In this document: one piece after another, positions 48,206 to 57,371 of the stretch
How positions within the stretch are numbered: position 1 is the stretch's first letter
Layout of the letters: each line of letters begins with the position of its first letter
Assembly (NCBI RefSeq): GCF_001434395.1
Contig: NZ_AZFS01000054.1
Span: forward strand, 38,521-102,520
DNA: 64,000 nt
Source of the DNA: Levilactobacillus hammesii DSM 16381
Lineage (GTDB): Bacteria; Bacillota; Bacilli; Lactobacillales; Lactobacillaceae
Direction of reading: 5' to 3'
Position numbers and translations under genes: made by a program
Notes under the pieces: generated by a model
The model's database searches: none
The model's input: only the letters and a program-made list of their open reading frames with translations
Told to the model about the DNA's origin: nothing

Positions 48206-49153
48206 TTAATCTTTAACTTTTTCTAAAACGCGTAGCTTGGCACTATGTGCACGGTGGTTCACGGCTAACTCTTCTTCTGACGGCGTAATCGGCTTGCGAT
48301 TAACCAACTTGTAGTCTGGCTGTAAGTTGTCAGGAATTACTGGAATACCGTGGGGGAGTTCCGGTAACGAAGAGTTTTCACGAAACATGGTTTTAACTAA
48401 ACGGTCTTCCAACGACTGGAACGTAATGACACTGACCCGACCATGCAAGGCTAAGAGTCCAATGGCCTGTTCTAGGGAGTCCTCTAAGGCACCCAGTTCA
48501 TCGTTGACCGCGATACGAATGGCCTGAAAGACCTTCTTGGCAGGATGACCCCCGTGCCGACGAGCGGCAGCGGGAATTCCCTCTTTGATGATATCGACTA
48601 ACTGACCCGTGGTGTCGATGGGAGCAGTTGCGCGATGGCGTTCAATCGCCCGAGCAATCGGCTTGGCAAACTTCTCTTCCCCGTATCGGTGGAAAATCCG
48701 CATCAAGTCGTTGAAGTCCCATTCGTTGACCACGATCCAAGCCGTCAGCTTGGCACTTTGGTCCATCCGCATATCCAACGGGGCATCGTGCTGGTAACTA
48801 AAGCCACGATCAGCCTCATCAAATTGTGGCGAAGAAACACCGAGGTCATAAAGAATGCCGTCGACCTCGGTGATGTTCCGGGCGTTGAGTTCTTCTTTAA
48901 TTTGGCGGAAGTTACTCTTGATAAAGGTTAACTTCCCCTCCTCAACGTACTTCTTTAAATGTTCTTGATTGTAAGTAATTGCGGTCTGATCTTGATCAAA
49001 TGCGTACAAGTGACCCGTCGTTAACTGCTCTAGTATGTGCTGGCTATGTCCGCCACCACCGAGAGTGCAGTCAACGTAGGTGCCCGTTGGCTTAATGGCT
49101 AACCCCGCCACTGCTTCATTTAACAGAACCGTTACATGATGAAAGTCTTCCAT
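48206..49153 (-). CDS. rsmH: 16S rRNA (cytosine1402-N4)-methyltransferase
   Basis: 315 aa SAM-dependent enzyme (MraW). SAM motif [28 protein letters not shown], and the signature [19 protein letters not shown]; the C-terminal VISFHSLEDR-like motif reads [15 protein letters not shown] in this protein ([12 protein letters not shown]). The ATG at 49153 is 7 bases after GGGAG; the GTG at 49159 overlaps that site. 21 bases after mraZ. Confidence 0.96.
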   Translation of the reverse strand: MEDFHHVTVLLNEAVAGLAIKPTGTYVDCTLGGGGHSQHILEQLTTGHLYAFDQDQTAITYNQEHLKKYVEEGKLTFIKSNFRQIKEELNARNITEVDGILYDLGVSSPQFDEADRGFSYQHDAPLDMRMDQSAKLTAWIVVNEWDFNDLMRIFHRYGEEKFAKPIARAIERHRATAPIDTTGQLVDIIKEGIPAAARRHGGHPAKKVFQAIRIAVNDELGALEDSLEQAIGLLALHGRVSVITFQSLEDRLVKTMFRENSSLPELPHGIPVIPDNLQPDYKLVNRKPITPSEEELAVNHRAHSAKLRVLEKVKD

Positions 49154-49174
49154 GAACACTCTCCCTTCCTATAG

Positions 49175-49606
49175 CTACATCCCGAAGTCGATTAAATTTT
49201 CGGCAATATCGTCGAAATCTTCTTCGGCGGCGGTGGAGAACTTATCCCACCGTTCTTGACTCCAAATTTCAAAGCGGTTTGCCACACCAACGATGACACA
49301 CTGTTTGGTCAACGCGGCGTGTTCCTGTAAGGACTTGGGTAAATTGATGCGGCCCTGCTTGTCCAACTCACACTCTGTTGCGGCGGAGTAGAAAAAACGG
49401 ACAAAGGCGCGGGCATCCTTACGATTCACTGGCAAGGCTTTCAATTTCTCTTGCAGAGCTGACCACTCGGACATGGGGTAGCCGAATAAACAACCATCCA
49501 TCCCACGAGTAACCACAAATTGTTCGCCTAATTGCTCCCGAAATTTTGCGGGAATAATGAGCCGGCCCTTGGTATCGATAGAATGTTCGAATTCGCCCAT
49601 GAACAT
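49175..49606 (-). CDS. mraZ: Transcriptional regulator MraZ
   Basis: 143 aa with two SpoVT/AbrB-like repeats: [24 protein letters not shown] and [21 protein letters not shown]. MraZ assembles into a ring and represses or modulates the dcw cluster by binding repeats at its own promoter. The ATG at 49606 is 7 bases after GGGGGT and yields the classic MFMGEF start; the ATG at 49612 is too close to that site. First gene of the cluster. Confidence 0.96.
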   Translation of the reverse strand: MFMGEFEHSIDTKGRLIIPAKFREQLGEQFVVTRGMDGCLFGYPMSEWSALQEKLKALPVNRKDARAFVRFFYSAATECELDKQGRINLPKSLQEHAALTKQCVIVGVANRFEIWSQERWDKFSTAAEEDFDDIAENLIDFGM

Positions 49607-49643
49607 GGCCATTACCCCCTATTTGTAACTATTGTCAAGTTTA

Positions 49644-49667
49644 CCACATGCCCCCACTTTCTACCAC
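49644..49667 (-). promoter_or_regulatory. MraZ box at the mraZ promoter
   Basis: Three GTGG direct repeats on the minus strand at exact 10-bp intervals (49664-49667, 49654-49657, 49644-49647), the middle one in AAAGTGG context. The last overlaps the extended -10 TGG-TAAACT, so MraZ binding would block the polymerase. Confidence 0.75.
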
Positions 49668-49703
49668 AACGTTTCCGTATTTTTATAAATTTCCCCACAA
49701 AGC

Positions 49704-49739
49704 TTAAAAAAACCGCGGCGAACATTTGTTCACCGCGGC
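49704..49739 (-). terminator. Terminator of the DUF3397 gene
   Basis: CCGCGG.GAACA / TGTTC.CCGCGG stem followed by seven T's on the minus strand. Confidence 0.85.
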
Positions 49740-49807
49740 TGAAAGCCCTTCATATTTCACCAAAAAACCGGTTCAATAATCAAAATTATTAATATTTATG
49801 CATTTCT

Positions 49808-50161
49808 CTAACTAATTACAAGTAAAAAGCACACGCTAAATCCCAGCAGCCAATACAGGTCAGTCAACCGCCAAAAAGTCTTAAAAAACGTGCTGTAAAG
49901 AATCTCGTGATTGCGAATAGCTTGCATGAGCGTCACGATGATCCCAATTGCCATCCAACCGATGATTAACCACGGCATGATCTGCCCGGCACCCACCGGA
50001 ATCAGGATGAGGGCACACAACAGAAAGAGTGGCGCCATGAGGTCCCAGGTGCTGAGCCAGGTCGGCCAGCGCTTACGCAACAGGTGCTTTACTCCCCGAA
50101 TGACCAAGAACCCAATCACCAGTATGGCCAATTGACCGCCTGGCGATGTCCAAAACTTCAT
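49808..50161 (-). CDS. DUF3397 membrane protein
   Basis: 117 aa with four predicted membrane segments (GGQLAILVIGFLVIRGV; WDLMAPLFLLCALILIPV; PWLIIGWMAIGIIVTLM; YWLLGFSVCFLLVIS). DUF3397 genes commonly precede mraZ in lactobacilli; the function is unknown. The ATG at 50161 follows a GGGGGGA site; the GTG at 50176 overlaps that site. Confidence 0.85.
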   Translation of the reverse strand: MKFWTSPGGQLAILVIGFLVIRGVKHLLRKRWPTWLSTWDLMAPLFLLCALILIPVGAGQIMPWLIIGWMAIGIIVTLMQAIRNHEILYSTFFKTFWRLTDLYWLLGFSVCFLLVIS

Positions 50162-50192
50162 TTTACTTCCCCCCACTGCTAGTCTTCGTTAT

Positions 50193-50221
50193 ATTATAGA
50201 GATTTCAGGGAAGAGTTGCAA
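50193..50221 (-). promoter_or_regulatory. Promoter of the DUF3397 gene
   Basis: TTGCAA (50216-50221), 17-base spacer, perfect TATAAT (50193-50198) on the minus strand. Confidence 0.75.
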
Positions 50222-50262
50222 TTGCGTTTTGTAACAACTCCTTGACAAGTTACCCATAGCGG

Positions 50263-50291
50263 TTGCAATTCTAACGGGGCCACGGTAAACT
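50263..50291 (+). promoter_or_regulatory. Promoter of the DUF4044 gene
   Basis: TTGCAA (50263-50268), 17-base spacer, TAAACT (50286-50291), divergent from the DUF3397 promoter. Confidence 0.65.
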
Positions 50292-50331
50292 AGTTGAGTA
50301 AAATGGGACGTAAAGAGGTGGCTATTCACGT

Positions 50332-50448
50332 ATGGAAAAGAAAAAGAAATCAACATTCCAAAAGATTCTCAACGTTTTTGTTTGGATTATGATTATTGCA
50401 ACGATCGGGTCACTTGTTTTCGGTGCCCTCACTGTCTTCATGAACTAA
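50332..50448 (+). CDS. DUF4044 small membrane protein
   Basis: 38 aa micro-protein: basic N-terminus MEKKKKSTFQKILNVFVW and one membrane helix (IMIIATIGSLVFGALTVFM). DUF4044 proteins of this size are encoded next to DUF3397 and mraZ in lactobacilli. A purine-rich AAAGAGGTGG site, a well-spaced promoter and a strong terminator directly after the stop support a real gene. Function unknown. Confidence 0.85.
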   Translation: MEKKKKSTFQKILNVFVWIMIIATIGSLVFGALTVFMN

Positions 50449-50458
50449 ACACACCAAT

Positions 50459-50510
50459 AAGGTAGGTCTTACAGGGCGACTTTCGACTGTGAGCACCTAC
50501 CTTTTATTTT
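50459..50510 (+). terminator. Terminator of the DUF4044 gene
   Basis: Long stem AAGGTAGGT..ACAG / CTGT..ACCTACCTT followed by T's. Confidence 0.85.
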
Positions 50511-50556
50511 TGCATAATATCCACATTCCGTGGTTGGACTGACAGCATGTCACCCT

Positions 50557-50594
50557 CAAGCAAAAATAACCGGATTGTCGCTTATTTTTGCTTG
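50557..50594. repeat. Perfect 13-bp inverted repeat
   Basis: CAAGCAAAAATAA and TTATTTTTGCTTG around a 12-base loop, lying between two terminators; no gene overlaps it. Confidence 0.7.
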
Positions 50595-50632
50595 TGCTTA
50601 GGTTAACTAACTTAATTAACCTAACGCTACTG

Positions 50633-50664
50633 AAGGGCCTGAGATAAAACGCTCAGACCCTTTT
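50633..50664 (+). terminator. Terminator-like hairpin
   Basis: AAGGG.CTGAG / CTCAG.CCCTT followed by T's on the plus strand; closely related to the hairpin at 57211-57245. Confidence 0.7.
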
Positions 50665-50681
50665 TGGCGTACACCTATTTT

Positions 50682-51044
50682 TTATTGGCATTTGGCTAAA
50701 GCCGCCAGTTGTTGATCAATGAGTTGCTGATCCGGCTGGGATTTTTCAACGGCCATTAATAGCCGTTCCCCAATCGCCACGATGGGTGCACCCAGTTCAT
50801 CCGTCATCAATGACGAGTATAACCGCAGCAAGGTCTGTAAACTATGAAAATCCGTTTTCCATTGCATGTCACGCTGCTGATTGGCCAACAGATCTAGGGT
50901 CAACCGCCGAATATTCTGATTGACGCGCATTCGCGTCTGCCGCTTACGTTTACGTTCTTGAAAGACCGGCAGGAAGAGTGCCACTGCCACTGCCAACAGC
51001 TCACTAATGGCTTCGAACCAGTCCGACCACGTTCCCAATTCCAT
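50682..51044 (-). CDS. Hypothetical membrane-anchored protein
   Basis: 120 aa. One hydrophobic segment near the N-terminus (FEAISELLAVAVALFLPVF), then a strongly basic stretch (QERKRKRQTRMRVNQNIRR) and a helical domain ending LAALAKCQ. No family recognised. The ATG at 51044 is 8 bases after GGAGG; the longer frame start lacks a ribosome site. It stands alone between DUF4044 and ftsK. Confidence 0.65.
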   Translation of the reverse strand: MELGTWSDWFEAISELLAVAVALFLPVFQERKRKRQTRMRVNQNIRRLTLDLLANQQRDMQWKTDFHSLQTLLRLYSSLMTDELGAPIVAIGERLLMAVEKSQPDQQLIDQQLAALAKCQ

Positions 51045-51181
51045 CGTAAAAGCCTCCCCCATTTATGAACAGGATAAACCCGTTCACAGTGCCGACCAAC
51101 TATTTCGACGGCAAGGGAGAGACTTGGTAAGGTAACTTATTATGTTAACTGATAGCGATACCCATGCTAACCCCTCAACGA

Positions 51182-53533
51182 TTAGTCCGAGGTATTCGGC
51201 TGATTGGCATCACTATCCGGTTGCTTATAGACCTGACGCGGTTTACTACCCTCTTGTGGCCCGATGTACCCGCGCTGTTCCAAATCATCCATGATCCGCG
51301 CCGCACGGTTATAGCCAATGCGGAAACGCCGTTGTAACAGTGAGGTACTGGCCTTTTGTTGGTCAACAACGAATTTCAAGGCATCGTCGAACAGCTCATC
51401 ATCACTGTCGCCGGCCTCTTCTTGTTGCATCTCCTCGTCACTAACCATCATATCTTCATCGTAATCGGCGGTCTGCTGCTGCTTGATGAAATCAACCACG
51501 TTGGCCACGTCTTCGTCAGGGATAAACGCCCCCTGCACCCGCACTGGTGAGTTCGCATCAACGGGTTGATAGAGCATGTCCCCACGACCCAAGAGCTTTT
51601 CAGCACCATTGGTATCCAAGATCGTCCGTGAATCAATCCCACTGGAAACGGCAAAGGCAATTCGTGATGGCACGTTAGCCTTAATTAATCCCGTAATTAC
51701 ATCTACGGATGGCCGCTGGGTTGCCAAAATCATGTGCACACCGGCCGCCCGTCCCATTTGGGCCAGACGAATAATGGCATCTTCAACTTCGCTAGAAACC
51801 GTCATCATCAAATCAGCCAGTTCATCGACGACAACCACGATATATGGCAACGTTGGTCGCGCTTGATCATCTTCGGCATTGGCCTTTTGAACAAAGGCAT
51901 TGTACCCCGAGATCTTCCGCTGACCGAACTGTGAAAAGAGCTCATAACGGCGTTCCATTTCGGCGACCACCTTGTGCAAGGCCCGAGCGGCTTTCTTTGG
52001 CTCAGACACCACCGGCGTCAAAAGATGGGGAATCCCATTGTACACGCTGAGTTCCACTTTCTTAGGATCAATCAGCATCAGTTTTACCTGATCGGGACGC
52101 GCATTCATCAAAATACTAGTGATGATGCCATTAATGGCCACGGACTTCCCACTCCCGGTAGCCCCCGCAATCAACAGGTGAGGCATTTTGGTGAGATCCA
52201 TGCTTACGACTTGCCCGGTCACGTTACGTCCCAATGGCACCTGTAACGGCTTGTTAGGATGTGCCGGTTGGGCTTCCACGACGTCTCGAAAGGCCACCGT
52301 TGACACCTCTTTATTAGGCACTTCGATTCCAATCAATGACTTCCCAGGAATTGGCGCTTGAATCCGAATCCCCTTAGCCGCCAAGGCCAGAGCCAGATCA
52401 TCCGCCAAATTGACGATTCGTGACACCTTGACCCCGATGGCCGGATGCAATTCATACTCCGTTACGGATGGTCCCAGGCTCACGTTCTTCACCTCGGCAT
52501 CCACGCCAAAGCTGTCCAAGGTTTGCTTCAAAATCTTGGTATTCGCATCGATTGCATTCACTTCGTCCGTCTGATCCGTAGGCGGTACTTGCTTCAGCAA
52601 GTCGGCGGTCGGCAACTGATAGTTAGGATCGACCGGCGTGCTGTTAACCAGCCCTGCCTCAGTATCATCCCCCTCAGCAGAATCCGCCGCTGCACTATCG
52701 GCCGGTGCCGCTGGCGTCTCATTAGCCGCTACCGTAATGTGATAGCTGGGTTCCGGCGCTGCTGACTTGGCATCCGCAATCGGCTCCGGCAGATCCTTCT
52801 TATCCGGATCAACCGGCGTTGTCGCTACCGGATTAACCGGTTTGGTCGTCTCACGTTTGACACGACGCGCCTTGGCCTTCTCGTTGCCGCGTTTCAAAGC
52901 ATCCCCACTGGCCTGGACACCATGGTGCAGGGTCTGCCAAATGGTCTGCAGCCACCGCTGAATGTCCGCCATGGGAATCTGGAAGAAGACGATAACCCCA
53001 CTGAGCATGACTAACCACGCAGCAACCTGTGCGCCGACCAGCGCAATCAGCCAAGCGACGATACTCAATTCGAAGGCACCAATAGCGCCACCGCCCAGTT
53101 GCGAGGTCAGGCCACCACTCCACAAATCAGCCAAACCAGCATGCCAGATGATCGTTAAAAATTGACTATGCTGGTCGACCTCAATAAAGTGGTTGGCCGT
53201 AATCCACAGGAGCCAGCCCCCATAGATTAACCCGCCACCAAGCCAGTAATGCCGCGCCAGTTGTGGGAGAACCCCCGTAACCGCGAGTGCTGCCCCTACG
53301 GCTCCGATGAGGACCAGTCCAAACTGATAAGTATCCCCAATCATGAGCCGAATTAAATTGGCCCACAGCGTTCCTAACAGGCCCAGATTGAACAGGCCCA
53401 ATGCTGCCAAGGCCAGGAGAACCAATCCAATGACGTTACTGGTATAGGGAAACGGCTGCTTTTTCGTCGTCCGCCGCTTAGTCGGTTTACGTTTAGCTGG
53501 CCGACGCCGTGACGTCTTTCGTTTCGTAGCCAA
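51182..53533 (-). CDS. ftsK: DNA translocase FtsK/SpoIIIE
   Basis: 783 aa. A basic N-terminus is followed by four or five membrane helices (residues about 35-190), an acidic Pro/Ala-rich linker, then the RecA-like motor with Walker [17 protein letters not shown] and Walker [15 protein letters not shown]. The C-terminal gamma winged helix ([31 protein letters not shown]) reads KOPS/SRS sequences. It pumps chromosome ends through the closing septum. The TTG at 53533 ([12 protein letters not shown]) is 7 bases after AAAGGGGG; the ATG at 53551 overlaps that site and is unlikely. 27 bases after trmL. Confidence 0.95.
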   Translation of the reverse strand: MATKRKTSRRRPAKRKPTKRRTTKKQPFPYTSNVIGLVLLALAALGLFNLGLLGTLWANLIRLMIGDTYQFGLVLIGAVGAALAVTGVLPQLARHYWLGGGLIYGGWLLWITANHFIEVDQHSQFLTIIWHAGLADLWSGGLTSQLGGGAIGAFELSIVAWLIALVGAQVAAWLVMLSGVIVFFQIPMADIQRWLQTIWQTLHHGVQASGDALKRGNEKAKARRVKRETTKPVNPVATTPVDPDKKDLPEPIADAKSAAPEPSYHITVAANETPAAPADSAAADSAEGDDTEAGLVNSTPVDPNYQLPTADLLKQVPPTDQTDEVNAIDANTKILKQTLDSFGVDAEVKNVSLGPSVTEYELHPAIGVKVSRIVNLADDLALALAAKGIRIQAPIPGKSLIGIEVPNKEVSTVAFRDVVEAQPAHPNKPLQVPLGRNVTGQVVSMDLTKMPHLLIAGATGSGKSVAINGIITSILMNARPDQVKLMLIDPKKVELSVYNGIPHLLTPVVSEPKKAARALHKVVAEMERRYELFSQFGQRKISGYNAFVQKANAEDDQARPTLPYIVVVVDELADLMMTVSSEVEDAIIRLAQMGRAAGVHMILATQRPSVDVITGLIKANVPSRIAFAVSSGIDSRTILDTNGAEKLLGRGDMLYQPVDANSPVRVQGAFIPDEDVANVVDFIKQQQTADYDEDMMVSDEEMQQEEAGDSDDELFDDALKFVVDQQKASTSLLQRRFRIGYNRAARIMDDLEQRGYIGPQEGSKPRQVYKQPDSDANQPNTSD

Positions 53534-53560
53534 GAAGCGGCCCCCTTTCATTCTTCAAAA

Positions 53561-54073
53561 TTATTTCAATTTGTCGTGTGGATACTTGTGAACCCGTTCA
53601 AGCTTAGGAAATTGCTGTTGACGCAGAACTTCATAGATCACGATGGCGGCGGAATTGGACAAGTTCAACGCGCGGATATGCGTATCGTCTTGTGGGATTC
53701 GAATACATTTTTCGCTATTCTTCCGCATAAATGGTTCGGGTAACCCCGTCGTTTCCTTCCCAAACAGGAAGTAATGGTCATGATCGTTCAGACTGTAATC
53801 GGGTTCCGTATAGTCTTGATCCGCAAATTTTGACACTAAGTAAAGTTGCGTGGGATCGGGAATAGATGCCAAGAATTCTGGTAAATTTTCATGGTAACGA
53901 ACATCAACCTTGTCCCAATAGTCCAAGCCAGCTCGCTTGAGATGGGCATCATCAACTGAGAACCCAAGTGGCTTGATTAAGTCTAAAACCGTATCCGTCC
54001 CGGCACAAGTCCGAGCAATGTTCCCCGTATTAGCCGGAAACAGTGGTTCAAATAACGCGATATGATTAGTCAT
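53561..54073 (-). CDS. trmL: tRNA (cytidine/uridine-34-2'-O)-methyltransferase
   Basis: 170 aa SPOUT-family enzyme that methylates the ribose of wobble base 34 in tRNA-Leu isoacceptors. Knot motifs: ALFEPLFPANTGNIARTCAGT, LFGKETTGLPEPFM and IPQDDTHIRALNLSNSAAIVIYE. Length is standard. It precedes ftsK in one unit. Confidence 0.95.
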   Translation of the reverse strand: MTNHIALFEPLFPANTGNIARTCAGTDTVLDLIKPLGFSVDDAHLKRAGLDYWDKVDVRYHENLPEFLASIPDPTQLYLVSKFADQDYTEPDYSLNDHDHYFLFGKETTGLPEPFMRKNSEKCIRIPQDDTHIRALNLSNSAAIVIYEVLRQQQFPKLERVHKYPHDKLK

Positions 54074-54117
54074 ACTTTCTCTCCATTCTGTCTGTCAAAC
54101 ATTCGTTCTGTTCCATC

Positions 54118-54147
54118 ATTATAGCCATTCTGGTAGGCTTTTGACAA
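54118..54147 (-). promoter_or_regulatory. Promoter of trmL-ftsK
   Basis: TTGTCA (54142-54147), 18-base spacer, perfect TATAAT (54118-54123) on the minus strand. Confidence 0.65.
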
Positions 54148-54217
54148 GGCCCGCTTTGGACGTTAATCCACACCCCCGCCTGACCATTGCCCAATCGAAA
54201 TTGGCAATATTGTGGCA

Positions 54218-54262
54218 GAAAAAAAGCAGTTCCTCGGTGTGGGCACGGCGAGGAGCTGCTTT
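54218..54262 (-). terminator. Terminator of rlmA
   Basis: AAAGCAG.TCCTCG / CGAGGA.CTGCTTT stem followed by T's on the minus strand. Confidence 0.8.
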
Positions 54263-54392
54263 AGTGAAGTGCTACTTGTCAGCCGCTAACAGCATAAGCT
54301 GATATCGACCGCCAAACGATTTCTCATTGGTAAATATAACACCGCTTTGTCAGGTTCGCAAGCCCCATGCCTAAGATTCTTTAACGTTTTAC

Positions 54393-55244
54393 CTAATTCA
54401 CTTGCGTACTTAACAAAGTCACGTCAACCGTAATGTGATCAAATGGGTTGGCTTTAACCTGCGCCAACTGTGCCTCGTCCGCCCCCCAATGCATCGGCGT
54501 CATCAGCATCAGATCGGCAAATAACTCAGCCGGTACCGGAACTTCGTAGCGAATCCGTTGGGCCGTTGCCTCCGGATAATGTTGCTTAAATAGGCCTAAG
54601 ACATTGCCGTTATCATACGTTGCGTGGGCACTGCCGGCCGGAAAGAGTGATTGACGCAACTCAATCAGGTAATCGGCATTGGGGATTACCTTAAGCAACC
54701 GTCCACCGGGGGCGATCACCCGGTTGAACTCCTTGTAAGCGGACGGCGAGAACAAATCAAGGACCGTCGTAAAGGCCCCGTCGCTGAAGGGCATTTGTGC
54801 CAAGTCAGCGACACAGAAGAATGCCGAGCCGTCCAGTTGCGTCGCCAAGTTAATGCCCGGCTTAGATAAATCAAATCCAATCGCGGTATCGCGGTTGTCA
54901 CGGCGTTGCAAGACATCAGCTAGCGGTGTCCCTTCCCCACAGCCCACATCCAAAATCGTCTGCGGCGTAGCGGGCATCTGCGCGGCAAATTCCGCCGTGA
55001 TTCCTGCGAACAGTCCGGCCTGTAGCATACGACGGCGGGCCGCTAACATGGCGTTGTCGTATTCACTCTCAACGGCGCGCTGCATGAAGTAGAGGGTCCC
55101 CTTCTTGGAGAGATCCACGTTATGACCATGCGGACAGACCAGACTGTGGCCGTCAACATGGTCATAGGGTGCCAAACACACGGGACAGCGAAATAAGTTT
55201 ACGTGCGCCGTTAAGAATGCGGCGGCTTCATCAATTTTTTTCAT
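54393..55244 (-). CDS. rlmA: 23S rRNA (guanine-N1)-methyltransferase RlmA(II)-like
   Basis: 283 aa SAM-dependent enzyme; Gram-positive members (RlmAII/TlrB) methylate G748 of 23S rRNA at the macrolide/tylosin site. An N-terminal zinc finger FRCPVCLAPYDHVDGHSLVCPHGH is followed by the SAM motif ILDVGCGEGTPLADVL. Its start lies 14 bases inside the end of the AI-2E permease gene, so the two are coupled. Confidence 0.88.
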   Translation of the reverse strand: MKKIDEAAAFLTAHVNLFRCPVCLAPYDHVDGHSLVCPHGHNVDLSKKGTLYFMQRAVESEYDNAMLAARRRMLQAGLFAGITAEFAAQMPATPQTILDVGCGEGTPLADVLQRRDNRDTAIGFDLSKPGINLATQLDGSAFFCVADLAQMPFSDGAFTTVLDLFSPSAYKEFNRVIAPGGRLLKVIPNADYLIELRQSLFPAGSAHATYDNGNVLGLFKQHYPEATAQRIRYEVPVPAELFADLMLMTPMHWGADEAQLAQVKANPFDHITVDVTLLSTQVN

Positions 55245-56421
55245 CAGGTGTCGTTTCTCCTTGTTCAGTCACGGGTGTGGGGGTCTCCTCGTCGTAGCCG
55301 CCAACGAATTGACGGTACCACCGGAAACTCTCGGTAGCGATGACGCGAATGACGGCGTACCCAGGAATCCCCAGGACGACACCAAGGACGCCAAAGGCTT
55401 TCCCGGAAATCAGTAAAATAAAAATAATTGTTAACGGATGAATCTTTAACGAGCTCCCGAGAACCAATGGCGAAATAAATCGGCCTTCAAGCGTCTGTTC
55501 GACGATAAAAACGATCAGTACCTTCACCAGCATCCACGGGGAAATAAAAGCAGCAACGACCACCGCTGGGACCATCGCTAAGAACGAACCCAGATAAGGC
55601 ACCAGGTTCAAAACACCCGCGATAATTCCCAGTAGTAGCGCAAAACGCAGACCAATAATCATGAAGCCCACGTAGAACAACACGGCCACAATAAATGCCA
55701 CGATTAACTGGCCGCGCACATAATTACTGACCTGCCGATTCATCTCGACTAGGAGGTGTTTGGCAGACTCACGGTGCTTAATAGGAAGAATCTTAGCCAA
55801 ATAGTCCGGCAGGTGGTGCCCATCTCGTAACAGGTAGAACAGAATAAAGGGCGCCGTAATGACCCCCACAGCAATTGCGACCACCCGGCTGACAATGCCG
55901 CCGACGGAGCTAACCGTACTCTGGGCAAAACTAGAAACGGCCGAGGATGAGCTGTCAGACAACTGCTGGTTAAATTGATCCAGTTGCCCCTTTAGTCCAC
56001 TCAGGCGATCATCCTGAAGCCACATCGAGACGGTATTGGTCACGTCGCGCCAGTAATGGGGCCACTCAGCAATCAGCGTGGTCAATTGTCGCTGCACCAT
56101 GGGAATCAGGCTCCCAATCCCCCAGACCAATAGCAGGCCCACCAGAATGAAGAGTCCCAGAATGGACCAAGTGCGGCCAACGTGATATTTTTCCAGGCGA
56201 TCAACCAGTGGATTTAGTAAATAATACCCGACGCCGGCCAAGATAACCGGCAATCCCACAATCTGCCAGACCAAAACTAACGGTGTTGCGAGCCAAGGGA
56301 CTTTACTTAAGACAAGTAAAATGAGTAAAATAAGAAGCGTAATTGTTAGTATAGAGACTAGACGATTGTTAACCACCCAGTTCCAGAACCAGGAACGCGG
56401 CTTATGCGTATCTGCTTTCAA
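55231..56421 (-). CDS. AI-2E family transporter (YdiK/TqsA-like permease)
   Basis: 396 aa with about eight membrane segments, including the central soluble stretch (about residues 120-200) and conserved GVITAPFILFYLLRDG, LNLVPYLGSFLAMVPAV and EQTLEGRFISPLVLGSSLKIHPLTI motifs. Substrate unknown: family members have been linked to autoinducer-2 export or to Na+/H+ exchange. The TTG at 56421 is 8 bases after GGGAG. Divergent from cutC. Confidence 0.88.
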   Translation of the reverse strand: MKADTHKPRSWFWNWVVNNRLVSILTITLLILLILLVLSKVPWLATPLVLVWQIVGLPVILAGVGYYLLNPLVDRLEKYHVGRTWSILGLFILVGLLLVWGIGSLIPMVQRQLTTLIAEWPHYWRDVTNTVSMWLQDDRLSGLKGQLDQFNQQLSDSSSSAVSSFAQSTVSSVGGIVSRVVAIAVGVITAPFILFYLLRDGHHLPDYLAKILPIKHRESAKHLLVEMNRQVSNYVRGQLIVAFIVAVLFYVGFMIIGLRFALLLGIIAGVLNLVPYLGSFLAMVPAVVVAAFISPWMLVKVLIVFIVEQTLEGRFISPLVLGSSLKIHPLTIIFILLISGKAFGVLGVVLGIPGYAVIRVIATESFRWYRQFVGGYDEETPTPVTEQGETTPDEKN

Positions 56422-56425
56422 TAAC

Positions 56426-56454
56426 TTCACTCCCGTTGATAGAGTGCGTATATT
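56426..56454 (+). promoter_or_regulatory. Promoter of cutC
   Basis: TTCACT (56426-56431), 17-base spacer, TATATT (56449-56454). A minus-strand extended -10 (TGG-TACAAT) for the AI-2E gene overlaps it. Confidence 0.5.
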
Positions 56455-56510
56455 GTACCATACCGTTAGCCGCATTGACGAATATCTCACTTGAGAAAGG
56501 ATTGACGATT

Positions 56511-57137
56511 TTGCTGTTAGTTGAACCGTTATTAGAAAATTATCCCCAACTCCCCGCTGCTGTTGAGGCGGGCGTTAAACGTGTTGCCCTCGCCGATAAC
56601 TTGGCCGTTGGTGGCACGACCATCAGTAAGGGGGTCATGGGCGAAGCTGTCCGTTACGCCCACGAACACCAAGTCAGCTTGGATGTCGTGATTGCCCCTC
56701 GCGGTGGTCACAGTCCCTACAATGACGTTGAACTGAAGATGATGGAGGCTGACCTGCTTGAGGCGCAACAACTCGGCGTTGACGGCGCCATCTTTGGGGC
56801 ATTGACGTTACAGCATCAACTCGATCAAGAAGCGCTGCGCCCTCTTATTGCAGCAGCTGGCGGCATGACCATGACGTTCAGTACGGCGTTTGATCAGATT
56901 CGTCCCCAAGATCGGGGCACCGCTGTTGACTGGCTGGCCGATCAAGGCTTCGATCACATTCTCAGCACCGGTTTGGCCAACGAGGATCGACTAGCAGACT
57001 GGACCATGACTAAGCGCCTCACTGATTCTGTTGGTCTGACATTGATTCCGGCAGGTGTTGCGGCCCACGAGGCCCAAGAGATTGCCACACAACTGGGAAC
57101 CAAGATTTTATATGGTAAGAAAGTATTGGCACTCTAA
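56511..57137 (+). CDS. cutC: CutC family protein
   Basis: 208 aa TIM-barrel protein once called copper homeostasis protein CutC; its copper role is disputed and the biochemical function is unclear. Signatures are RVALADNLAVGGTTISKGVM, VIAPRGGHSPYNDVELKMMEADL, GVDGAIFGALT, MTFSTAFDQI and FDHILSTG. The frame opens at 56436, but the TTG at 56511 lies 9 bases after AAAGGA and gives MLLVEPLLENY, so it is preferred. Only plus-strand gene of the right third of the window. Confidence 0.88.
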   Translation: MLLVEPLLENYPQLPAAVEAGVKRVALADNLAVGGTTISKGVMGEAVRYAHEHQVSLDVVIAPRGGHSPYNDVELKMMEADLLEAQQLGVDGAIFGALTLQHQLDQEALRPLIAAAGGMTMTFSTAFDQIRPQDRGTAVDWLADQGFDHILSTGLANEDRLADWTMTKRLTDSVGLTLIPAGVAAHEAQEIATQLGTKILYGKKVLAL

Positions 57138-57210
57138 ACACTAAAAAAAGTAGTGTGACCAAAGGCGATTAGCTGGTGAGCACACGTTTCGCCCATGTCC
57201 ATTCGGCGTG

Positions 57211-57245
57211 AAAAGGGCCTGAGACAAAAGTCTCAGGCCCTTTTT
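57211..57245. terminator. Bidirectional terminator between cutC and the acetyltransferase
   Basis: Perfect 14-bp stem AAAAGGGCCTGAGA / TCTCAGGCCCTTTT with a 6-base loop and T's on both strands. Confidence 0.85.
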
Positions 57246-57371
57246 CAATTCATCACGAACGCCCATCAATCACCGAGTTGCCGCATGCAATTTTCTCAGA
57301 CAGCTTGCCCTGTTTCCAAGAAAGAATCTTCGCGATTGACTCATCCCCATGTTCGCATCCCTCACAATAGC

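Larger units (their letters stand above)
54074..54392. other. Interval between trmL and rlmA
   Basis: 319 bases holding the trmL promoter (54118-54147) and the rlmA terminator (54223-54262). The remaining 130 bases next to rlmA show nothing I recognise. Confidence 0.5.
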
